DNA of 64,000 nucleotides from Collinsella sp. TF05-9AC. GTDB taxonomy: Bacteria; Actinomycetota; Coriobacteriia; Coriobacteriales; Coriobacteriaceae. Every line of letters starts with the position of its first letter. Position 1 is the stretch's first letter. The stretch covers positions 96,045 to 160,044 of the forward strand of contig NZ_QSSH01000002.1 of assembly GCF_003438495.1 (NCBI RefSeq). Reading direction: 5' to 3'. The notes beneath the pieces were generated by a model. It did no database searches. It was not told the origin of the DNA and saw only the letters and a program-made list of their open reading frames with translations. Both the position numbers and the translations under genes were made by a program. This document shows positions 53,425 to 61,072 of the stretch, in pieces.

Positions 53425-53451
53425 AAAAATGATCCGTTTTCCTCCGTCCCC
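53425..53451 (-). repeat. Single AAAATGATCCG / GGGGACGG repeat
   Basis: Matches one arm of the pair at 52692-52763, with TTTTCC instead of TTCC. It lies just beyond the 3' end of the regulator gene. Confidence 0.65.
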
Positions 53452-53465
53452 AAGGAGTCAGCGGG

Positions 53466-54122
53466 TTAGCCTTCCTTGCGGACTTTTTGCAGGTAGCGGT
53501 AGACGCTGGGCTCCGAGATGCCCAGCGCGGTGGCGGCGCAGGCTACGGCGCCCTTGAGCATGAACACTCCGTTGCCGTTGAGGTGGCGAATGACGTCCAC
53601 GCGGTCGCTTTGACCAAGCGACGTCACATCCAGCCCGCGAGCGCTCAGCAGCTCGGAAATACTGCGGTCGATGAGCTCCTGCGTGGACTCCGAAAGGCTT
53701 TCGACCTCGATGGGGGAGGGCTCGGTGCGTGCGGGAGCGGCGTCAAAGCAGGCCATAAGCTGCTGGGCCATGGCACTGATGTTGCGCACGGCCGAAAGAT
53801 CGGTGTTGACGCAGAGCATGCCGACGATCTCGCCGTCCTCGCGAATGAAGTACGTCGCCGACTCCAGCGTCTTGCCACCGGCACCGCGGCCTTCGTAGCC
53901 CGTAATGAACGGCAGATCGCGATATTTACCATCGTGCATGATCTTGAGTGCCAGATCGGTGGCGGGACCGCCGACCTTACGGCCGCTCACGATGCCGTTG
54001 CGAATATCGACGATGGCGTGGTCGGGATCCGAGAAATCGTGCAGCACGATTTCGCTGTTCTTACCGAGTACCTGCTCCAGGAAATCGACCATCGGCAAAA
54101 AGCGGCGTACGGTCTCGTTCAC
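53466..54122 (-). CDS. YheO-type PAS/HTH transcriptional regulator
   Basis: 218 residues. The N-terminal PAS-like domain (FLEQVLGKNSEIVLHDFSDP, GGKTLESATYFIREDGEIVG) is followed by a C-terminal helix-turn-helix (CAATALGISEPSVYRYLQKV). The start is set at GTG 54120-54122 behind AAAGGAG; the open frame reaches 54263 but the extra residues do not look like the family. It is divergent from the purine permease, so control of the purine cluster is likely. Confidence 0.85.
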   Translation of the reverse strand: MNETVRRFLPMVDFLEQVLGKNSEIVLHDFSDPDHAIVDIRNGIVSGRKVGGPATDLALKIMHDGKYRDLPFITGYEGRGAGGKTLESATYFIREDGEIVGMLCVNTDLSAVRNISAMAQQLMACFDAAPARTEPSPIEVESLSESTQELIDRSISELLSARGLDVTSLGQSDRVDVIRHLNGNGVFMLKGAVACAATALGISEPSVYRYLQKVRKEG

Positions 54123-54359
54123 GGGCAACTCCTTTGGGTGAAATCGGAAATGTTCATAACAATTTTTTCTCATGGTAACACGGTGTCTATTGACTCGTAT
54201 ATCCGCAGGTACATTGCGTAATGCAGACGAACGGTAGGAATTTGGCGGTAAACGGTTGACCAAAAGAAAAGTTAGATGTTATTTTGAGCAGACACTTTCC
54301 TGACCTGCGGAAATGCGTTATCTCAGCTGAAGAATAGTCTGATAACAAAAAATTATTAT

Positions 54360-54374
54360 TGAGAATGAGAATCA
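54360..54374. promoter_or_regulatory. Fur-box-like sequence in the regulator/permease intergenic region
   Basis: TGAGAATGAGAATCA resembles the 7-1-7 consensus TGATAATNATTATCA with three or so differences. It stands in an AT-rich stretch 100 nt before the permease ATG. The rest of the 54123-54474 gap holds no purine-riboswitch fold that could be recognised by eye. Confidence 0.35.
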
Positions 54375-54474
54375 TCTTTAATACGATATGCAACGAAGGC
54401 ACAACCTCAACCCCGCACTGCGTCACAATAGAGCGTTAGATGCGAAAACAACTATTTCGAGGATTGGTGGTCAA

Positions 54475-55869
54475 ATGACCCAGGAGACGGTTACGAACGG
54501 CACTGAAGCCCTGTTCACTCGCGAAGGCATGCCGCCCGTTAAGGAAATGATCCCGTGTGCCCTTCAGCATGTACTGGCATCGTTTGCCGGCATCATTACC
54601 CCGGCGGTCATCATGGCCGGCGTCTACGGCTTTAATAGCCAGCAGAGCACCGACATCATTCAGGTTGCACTCATTCTTTCGGCAATCGACACGGCCCTTC
54701 AGGCCTTCGCTCCCTTCCGTCGCATTGGCGGCGGCCTGCCCATCGTCATGGGCGTTTCGTTCGCGTTCCTGCCGGCCCTTCAGGCCATGGGCGCCTCGGG
54801 CTTTAGTTTTGGCGCGCTGCTGGGCGGCGAGATCGTTGGCGGTGCCGTCGCGGTCCTCTTTGGTCTGGCCTACAGCAAGATTAAGTGGCTGTTCCCGCCC
54901 GTCGTGACCGGCACGGTCATCTTCTCCATTGGTGTCTCTCTCTATCCCACGGCCGTCAAATACATGGCCGGTGGCATGGGCACGCCGTTGTGGGGCACCC
55001 CGCAGGCATGGTGCGTCGCTCTTATCACCTTCGCCGTGGTCTTTGCGCTCGCCAACTTTGGCAAGGGCACGCTCAAGCTGGGATCCGTGTTCTTTGGCAT
55101 GATCGTTGGCATGATCGTTTCGATCCCCTTTGGCATGATCGACTTCTCCAGCGTCGCCACCGCTCAGGTCTTCGCTCTTCCCAAGCTCATGCCCTACGCG
55201 CTCGAGTTTGATCCCGAGGTCTGCATTACCCTCGCCGTCGTGTTCCCCATGGTTGCCATCCAGGTTATCGGTGACGTCTCCGCCGCCTGCCTGGGCTCCA
55301 TCGACCGTATGCCCACCGAGCGCGAGCTCTCCGGCGCTATCGTGTCCCAGGGCCTCACCTCTATGGTCGGCGGCCTGCTGGGCGGTCTTCCCACCAGCGC
55401 CCTTGGCCAGAACGTGGGCATCATCTGCTCCAACAAGGTCGTCAACAAGTGGGTCTTTGTGATCATCGCGGCCGTCTTTGCCATCGCCGGTCTGTTCCCG
55501 CAGCTCTCTGCCGTCCTTTCCGCTATCCCGCAGCCCGTCATCGGCGGCGCGACCGTCGGCGTCTTTGGCACCATCACCATGAACGGTGTGCGCATGTTCA
55601 CCCGCGAGGGCCTCACGCAGCGCACCACCACCATCGTCGGCACCTCCGTTGTCTTTGGCTTGGGTATCTGGATGGCCAGCGGTTGCCTTGCCGGCGAGGG
55701 CATGCCCACCTGGGTGTCCACCGTCATCGGCTCCAACGCCGTAACCCCCACCGCCATCATGGCCATCGTGCTCAACCTGATCCTTCCGCAGACGCCGGTC
55801 GTGGCTCAGCACATCGATGCCGCCAAGGATGCCGCTGTGAATCTGGTCCTGCCCGAGAGCAAGAAGTAA
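54475..55869 (+). CDS. NCS2-family nucleobase (xanthine/urate type) permease
   Basis: Imports purine bases with protons. 464 residues, about 14 membrane segments. CALQHVLASFAGIITPAVIM at the N-terminus and the family motif region (GLPTSALGQNVGIICSNKV) are clear. The Gln-Asn pair there is typical of NCS2 xanthine/urate carriers. ATG 54475 is preferred over the frame from 54388, which lies in the promoter region. First gene of the purine locus. Confidence 0.9.
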   Translation: MTQETVTNGTEALFTREGMPPVKEMIPCALQHVLASFAGIITPAVIMAGVYGFNSQQSTDIIQVALILSAIDTALQAFAPFRRIGGGLPIVMGVSFAFLPALQAMGASGFSFGALLGGEIVGGAVAVLFGLAYSKIKWLFPPVVTGTVIFSIGVSLYPTAVKYMAGGMGTPLWGTPQAWCVALITFAVVFALANFGKGTLKLGSVFFGMIVGMIVSIPFGMIDFSSVATAQVFALPKLMPYALEFDPEVCITLAVVFPMVAIQVIGDVSAACLGSIDRMPTERELSGAIVSQGLTSMVGGLLGGLPTSALGQNVGIICSNKVVNKWVFVIIAAVFAIAGLFPQLSAVLSAIPQPVIGGATVGVFGTITMNGVRMFTREGLTQRTTTIVGTSVVFGLGIWMASGCLAGEGMPTWVSTVIGSNAVTPTAIMAIVLNLILPQTPVVAQHIDAAKDAAVNLVLPESKK

Positions 55870-56022
55870 CCAATTCGGTGCTATTCGCCGGTGGACGCAT
55901 CGCCTCGTCCGCCGGCGCCATGCGGCGCCAAGCCGCACTTCAAAGGGCTTGTCCCTTTGGTGAAGCGTTGACGGGAGAGGGCCCGTTTCCGGTGTAGGCC
56001 GGCGCTTCGCACTTCCGCCATG

Positions 56023-56048
56023 TCAGAGGTGTCAAACCCCGCCTCTGA
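56023..56048 (+). other. Hairpin just upstream of ssnA
   Basis: TCAGAGG and CCTCTGA pair around 12 nt, directly before the ribosome site. It may modulate ssnA translation. The 55870-56022 spacer has several GGCGCC-type palindromic words but no gene. Confidence 0.3.
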
Positions 56049-56065
56049 TGTTGAAGGGAGCATTT

Positions 56066-57421
56066 ATGCTTCTGGTCGCTAACGGTTCCGTCTTTACCCG
56101 CAACGCTCAGACTCCGTTCATTCCCAACGGTGCAGTCGCTATTGACGGAGATACGATCGTCGAAGTGGGCCCCGAGCGTGAGCTCAAGGCCAAGTACCCG
56201 GATGCCGAGTACGTCGACGCCCAGGGCAACCTCATCATGCCCGGACTTATCAACTGCCACACCCACATCTACTCGGGTCTGGCCCGCGGCCTTGCCATTA
56301 AGGGCTGCAACCCCACCAACTTCCTGGAGAATCTTGAGCAGCAGTGGTGGAAGATTGACGACAACCTGACGCTCGATGGCACCAAGGCCAGCGCCTATGC
56401 CACGATTCTGGATTCCATCCGCGACGGCGTCACCACGATCTTCGATCACCATGCGAGCTTCTGCGAGATTCCGGGCAGCCTCTTTACCATTAAGGACGCC
56501 GCTCAGGAGCTGGGCATGCGTTCGTGCCTGTGCTACGAGGTTTCCGACCGCCGTGGCCAGGAAAAGTGCGATCAGGCTATTGCCGAGAACGCCGAGTTTG
56601 CCCAGTGGGCCGCCAAGGAGCGTCGCGATAACGACAATCACATGATCGCCGCCATGTTTGGCGGTCACGCCACCTTTACGCTGTCGGACGAGACCATGGA
56701 TAAGATGGCCGAGGCCAACAATGGCCTGACCGGCTTCCACATCCACGTGTGCGAGGGCATGAACGATGTGTGGGACTCCCGCCTCAACCGCGGCGGCATC
56801 AGCCCCGTCGAGCGCCTGCTGCAGCACAACCTGCTCGGTCCCGACACCATGCTCGGCCACTGCATCCACGTGACGCCCGCCGAGATGGACATCGTCAAGG
56901 AGTCCGGCACCTGGCTGGTCAACAACCCCGAATCCAATATGGGAAACGCCGTGGGCTGCGCCCCCGTGCTCGAGTTCTTCCGCCGCGGCATCCCCGTGTG
57001 CATGGGCACCGACGCCTACACCCACGATATGCTCGAGAGCCTCAAGGTCTTCCTGATCATTCAGCGCCACAACGCCGCCATGCCCAACGTGGGCTGGTGC
57101 GAGGCCATGACCATGCTGTTCGAGAACAACGCCAAGATGGCGAGCAAGTACTTCGATCGCAAGCTCGGCGTGCTCGAGGCCGGCGCTGCCGCCGACGTCA
57201 TCGTTATGGACTACAAGCCCTTTACGCCGCTGAGCGAGGAGAACATCGACGGCCACATGCTCTTTGGCATGATGGGCAAAAACTGCCGCACCACCATCAT
57301 CAACGGCAAGGTCCTGTACAAGGATCGCGAGTTCGTCGGTATCGATGAGGAAAAGATCAACGCGTGGACCATGGCTGAGTCCAAGAAGCTCTGGAGCACG
57401 CTCAACGATCGCGCCTACTAA
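56066..57421 (+). CDS. ssnA: SsnA, putative aminohydrolase of the purine locus
   Basis: Amidohydrolase-superfamily enzyme, 451 residues. Metal ligands are visible in NCHTHIYSGLARG, FHIHVCEG, GHCIHV and MGTDAYTHD. In the gut-bacterial purine pathway SsnA is required for use of urate and related purines, though its exact substrate is unsettled. ATG 56066 has AAGGGAG 6 nt upstream; ATG 56048 would add six residues. It lies between the permease and YgfK. Confidence 0.92.
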   Translation: MLLVANGSVFTRNAQTPFIPNGAVAIDGDTIVEVGPERELKAKYPDAEYVDAQGNLIMPGLINCHTHIYSGLARGLAIKGCNPTNFLENLEQQWWKIDDNLTLDGTKASAYATILDSIRDGVTTIFDHHASFCEIPGSLFTIKDAAQELGMRSCLCYEVSDRRGQEKCDQAIAENAEFAQWAAKERRDNDNHMIAAMFGGHATFTLSDETMDKMAEANNGLTGFHIHVCEGMNDVWDSRLNRGGISPVERLLQHNLLGPDTMLGHCIHVTPAEMDIVKESGTWLVNNPESNMGNAVGCAPVLEFFRRGIPVCMGTDAYTHDMLESLKVFLIIQRHNAAMPNVGWCEAMTMLFENNAKMASKYFDRKLGVLEAGAAADVIVMDYKPFTPLSEENIDGHMLFGMMGKNCRTTIINGKVLYKDREFVGIDEEKINAWTMAESKKLWSTLNDRAY

Positions 57422-57437
57422 TTCACAAGTAGATTCG

Positions 57438-57471
57438 CGTGCGTCGGATGTTTCGCCGCATCCGACGCACG
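57438..57471 (+). other. Strong hairpin between ssnA and ygfK
   Basis: A 13-bp perfect stem CGTGCGTCGGATG/CATCCGACGCACG with an 8-nt loop and no T-tract. More likely an mRNA processing or stabilising element than a terminator. Confidence 0.5.
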
Positions 57472-57570
57472 TATAGGCGGCCTCCGCGGGGTCGCCGGCG
57501 CTGTGCTAGCGCTACACCGTATTTGCGCCCGCCGCGCGGTCTCGCCGGGCGTTACAGAGAGGAGCTCATT

Positions 57571-60570
57571 ATGAGCGACATCATGAGGCCGATCCCGTTT
57601 TCGCAGCTGATGAACTGGATCATCGAGGAGCACAAGACCCAGGGCGCCGTCTTTGGCGTGCGCAAGATGGTCACGACCAACCAGGAGGGCGCGCTTCCCA
57701 TTTTTGACGAGCGCATCGAGACCCCGTTTGGCCCGGCCGCCGGCCCCAATACGCAGCTTGCCCAAAACATCGTGGCATCCTACGTTGCCGGTTCCCGCTT
57801 CTTTGAGCTCAAGACCGTTCAGGTTATGGACGGCGAGGAGCTCTCCAAGTGTGTGAACAAGCCCTGCATCGTGGCGCAGGACGAGTGCTACAACTGCGAG
57901 TGGTCGACCGAGCTCGAGGTTCCGCAGGCCTTTGCCGAGTACGTGAAGGCATGGTTCGCCTGCCACCTGATCGCTCGCGAGTACGGCCTGGGAAGCCCGG
58001 ACGGCTTTGTCTTCAACATGTCCGTGGGCTATGACCTGGAGGGTATTAAGAGCCCCAAGGTCGATGCCTACATCGAGGGCATGAAGGATGCCAGCGGCTC
58101 CGACGTCTGGAACGAGTGCCGCGCATGGGCTCTCGCCAACCTGGACAAGTTTGAGCATGTCGACGCCGCGTTTGTCGAGTCCATCCCGGCACGCGTTTCC
58201 AACTCCATTACCGAGTCTACGCTGCATGGCTGCCCGCCGGCGGAGATTGAGCGCATCGCGACCTACCTCATCACCGAGAAGGGCCTCAATACCTACATCA
58301 AGTGCAACCCCACGCTGCTGGGCTATGAGTTTGCACGTCAGCGCCTCAACGAGCTGGGCTTTGACTACATCGTCTTCGATGACACGCACTTCCGCGAGGA
58401 CCTGCAGTGGGCCGATGCCGTGCCCATGTTCGAGCGCCTGATTGCCCTGTGCGCCGAGCGCGGCCTGGAGTTCGGCGTCAAGCTGACCAACACGTTCCCC
58501 GTCGACGTGACGAGAAACGAGCTGCCCTCCACCGAGATGTACATGTCCGGCCGTTCGCTGTTCTCGCTGACCATCGAGGCCGCCCGCCGCATTACCGAGC
58601 AGTTCGATGGCAAACTGCGCATCAGCTACTCCGGCGGTGCCACGGTCTACAACATCCGCGCCCTGTATGACGCCGGTATTTGGCCCGTCACCCTGGCGAC
58701 CGACGTTCTCAAGCCCGGTGGCTACGAGCGCTTTAGCCAGATGGCCGGCGAGTTCACCGATCTGGATGGCAAGCCGTTCGCGGGCGTCTCGCTCGACGCC
58801 GTGACCGCGATCCAGGCCGATTCGCTCACCAACCCGCTCTACAAGAAGCCGCTGCGTCCGCTGCCCGACCGCAAGGTCGCCGGCAAGAGCCCGCTTTCCG
58901 ACTGCTTTACCACGCCGTGCCGCACGAGCTGCCCCATCCAGCAGGATATTCCCGCCTATCTGGCGGCTGTTGACGAGGGCCGCTACGAGGACGCGCTCAA
59001 CATCATCATCGAGCGCAACGCCCTGCCGTTCATTACCGGCACCATCTGCCCGCATCCCTGCGGCCGCGCTTGCGAGCGTGCGTTCTACGAGCCCGAGGGC
59101 GCCCAGATTCGCGCCAGCAAGCTCAAGGCCGCCCGCGAGGCCATGACCGCCGTGCTGCCCAAGCTGCGCGCCCAGGCCATCGCCAACGACAGCGAGCGCA
59201 ACGTTGCCGTTATCGGCGGCGGCCCTGCCGGTCTGGCGACGGCGTTCTTCCTGACGCGCGCCGGCGTGCCCGTCACCATCTTCGAGGCCCGCGATTCGCT
59301 TGGCGGCGTGGTCCGTCACGTGATCCCCGAGTTCCGTATCGCGAGCGACGACATCTCCCACGATGCCGAGCTCTGCCTGGCCTTTGGCGCCAAGGTGCAA
59401 CTTAATGCTCGCGTGGAGTCCATCGGCGAGCTCAAGGCCCAGGGCTTTACCGACGTTGTCGTGGCCACCGGTGCCTGGATGCCCGGCTCTGCGGGCTTGG
59501 GCGAGGGCGCCGAGCTCGACGTGCTGGAGTTCCTCGAGGCCGCCAAGAGGGGCGAGAAGCTCGAGCTGGGCGAGGACGTCGTAGTCATTGGCGCCGGCAA
59601 CACCGCCATGGATGCTGCCCGCGTGGCCAAGCGCCTGGCTGGTGTGAAGAACGTGCGCCTGGTGTATCGCCGCACCAAGAAGCAGATGCCCGCCGACGAG
59701 GAAGAGCTTGATCTTGCTCTTGCCGACGGCGTTGAGTTCTGCGAGCTGCTGGCTCCCAAGGCACTCAACGGCGCCGTGCTGACCTGCGATGTTATGGAGC
59801 TTGGCGAGCCGGATGCAAGCGGCCGTCGCAGCCCCGTTGCCACGGGCGAGACCGTTGAGCTTCCCGCCACCACGGTGATCTGCGCCGTGGGTGAGGGTAT
59901 CGATGCCAGCCTGTATGATGCCGCGGGCGTCGAGCACGACCGTCGTGGCCGTCTTGCCGCCACCTCCACCGGCGTTGAGGGCGTCTGGGCTGCGGGCGAC
60001 TGCCGTCGCGGTCCTGCTACCGTGGTCGAGGCTATTGCCGACGCCGCCGAGGTCGCCCGCGCCATCGCCGGCGTGGACTTTAACAAGTACGCCGACTGCA
60101 ACGAGCAGGCCGGCCGCGAGGACACCTGCTACGAACGCAAGGGGTCGCTGTGCCGCGACAAGCGCAACTGCACCAAGACTCGTTGCTTGGGCTGCGGCTC
60201 GGTGTGCGAGGTCTGCTGCGACGTGTGCCCCAACCGCGCCAACGTTGCCATTAAGGTGCCGGGCCTGGCCAAGCATCAGGTCGTTCATGTCGACGGCATG
60301 TGCAACGAGTGCGGCAACTGCGCCGTGTTCTGCCCCTACCAGGAGGGTCGTCCCTACAAGGACAAGCTCACCCTGTTCTGGAGCGAGCAGGACATGGAGA
60401 AATCCGAGAACGAGGGCTTCCTGGCCGTGGGCGAGGACCACTTTAAGGTCCGCGTCGCCGGCACGGTCCGCACCGTCTCGGTCGATGCCGTCAACACCGG
60501 CCTTCCCGAGGCCGTCCGCCTGACCATCAAGGCCGTGCGCGACAACTATTCGTATCTCCTTAAGAAATAA
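57571..60570 (+). CDS. ygfK: YgfK-type flavin/iron-sulfur oxidoreductase (putative selenate reductase subunit)
   Basis: 999 residues in three parts: an N-terminal TIM-barrel resembling dihydroorotate dehydrogenase (about 1-430, ETPFGPAAGPNTQLAQN), a glutamate-synthase small-subunit-like region with Cys clusters (CRTSCPIQQDIPAYL, CPHPCGRACE), FAD and NAD(P) motifs (VIGGGPAGLATAFF, VVIGAGNTAMDAARVA), and a C-terminal ferredoxin part (CLGCGSVCEVCCDVCP, CNECGNCAVFCPY). In E. coli and gut anaerobes YgfK belongs to the purine gene set and probably passes electrons to or from purine intermediates. GAGAGGAGC precedes ATG 57571. Confidence 0.92.
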   Translation: MSDIMRPIPFSQLMNWIIEEHKTQGAVFGVRKMVTTNQEGALPIFDERIETPFGPAAGPNTQLAQNIVASYVAGSRFFELKTVQVMDGEELSKCVNKPCIVAQDECYNCEWSTELEVPQAFAEYVKAWFACHLIAREYGLGSPDGFVFNMSVGYDLEGIKSPKVDAYIEGMKDASGSDVWNECRAWALANLDKFEHVDAAFVESIPARVSNSITESTLHGCPPAEIERIATYLITEKGLNTYIKCNPTLLGYEFARQRLNELGFDYIVFDDTHFREDLQWADAVPMFERLIALCAERGLEFGVKLTNTFPVDVTRNELPSTEMYMSGRSLFSLTIEAARRITEQFDGKLRISYSGGATVYNIRALYDAGIWPVTLATDVLKPGGYERFSQMAGEFTDLDGKPFAGVSLDAVTAIQADSLTNPLYKKPLRPLPDRKVAGKSPLSDCFTTPCRTSCPIQQDIPAYLAAVDEGRYEDALNIIIERNALPFITGTICPHPCGRACERAFYEPEGAQIRASKLKAAREAMTAVLPKLRAQAIANDSERNVAVIGGGPAGLATAFFLTRAGVPVTIFEARDSLGGVVRHVIPEFRIASDDISHDAELCLAFGAKVQLNARVESIGELKAQGFTDVVVATGAWMPGSAGLGEGAELDVLEFLEAAKRGEKLELGEDVVVIGAGNTAMDAARVAKRLAGVKNVRLVYRRTKKQMPADEEELDLALADGVEFCELLAPKALNGAVLTCDVMELGEPDASGRRSPVATGETVELPATTVICAVGEGIDASLYDAAGVEHDRRGRLAATSTGVEGVWAAGDCRRGPATVVEAIADAAEVARAIAGVDFNKYADCNEQAGREDTCYERKGSLCRDKRNCTKTRCLGCGSVCEVCCDVCPNRANVAIKVPGLAKHQVVHVDGMCNECGNCAVFCPYQEGRPYKDKLTLFWSEQDMEKSENEGFLAVGEDHFKVRVAGTVRTVSVDAVNTGLPEAVRLTIKAVRDNYSYLLKK

Positions 60571-60580
60571 GGGACCCCTT

Positions 60581-61060
60581 ATGGCCAAATCCATTCAACA
60601 TAACGTGGCCTACGTTGCCTGCGGAAGCGGTTGTGCCTCCGCAGGCGGCGACGCCCGCTGCAGTGAAGGCTGCATTGGCTGTGGCGCCTGCGTCACGGCC
60701 TGCCCCCACGGCGCCATTGCACTGGTCGATGGCATCGCCCGCGTTGATCGCTCAAAGTGCACGGGCTGTGGCCTGTGCGGCATGGCGTGCCCGCAGCGCG
60801 TGATCGCCTTCGTCCCCGGCTACCAGAATATCCTGGTGCGCTGCAACAACACCGATAAGGGCGCCATCGCCCGCAAGATCTGCGACACGAGCTGCATCGG
60901 TTGCGGCATGTGCGCCAAAAAGTGCCCCGCCGGCGCTATCCGCATCGAGGACAACTGCGCCCATATCGACGGCGCGGACTGCCTGTCGTGTGGCATGTGC
61001 GCCGTCGTCTGCCCGCATGGCGCTATCCACGACCGCACCGGCATCGCCGCCGGCGTGTAG
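60581..61060 (+). CDS. Polyferredoxin-like 4Fe-4S protein
   Basis: 159 residues with four CxxCxxCxxxC-type clusters: CIGCGACVTACP, CTGCGLCGMACP, CIGCGMCAKKCP and CLSCGMCAVVCP. Spacing resembles the RnfB C-terminal domain, but there is no membrane anchor. It is placed between YgfK and the xanthine dehydrogenase, 10 nt after the former, so it probably shuttles electrons between them. The ribosome site is weak. Confidence 0.88.
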   Translation: MAKSIQHNVAYVACGSGCASAGGDARCSEGCIGCGACVTACPHGAIALVDGIARVDRSKCTGCGLCGMACPQRVIAFVPGYQNILVRCNNTDKGAIARKICDTSCIGCGMCAKKCPAGAIRIEDNCAHIDGADCLSCGMCAVVCPHGAIHDRTGIAAGV

Positions 61061-61072
61061 AAGGGAATCACC

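Noticed and set aside
54123..54474. Purine riboswitch before the nucleobase permease
   Set aside because: No three-way junction with the conserved loop sequences could be found by eye; the region is AT-rich and unstructured apart from the Fur-like site.
57418..60594. A minus-strand open frame of about 1,058 codons opposite ygfK
   Set aside because: Same cause: biased third positions of ygfK leave the opposite frame open. The product has no recognisable domain, whereas the plus-strand product has complete cofactor motifs.
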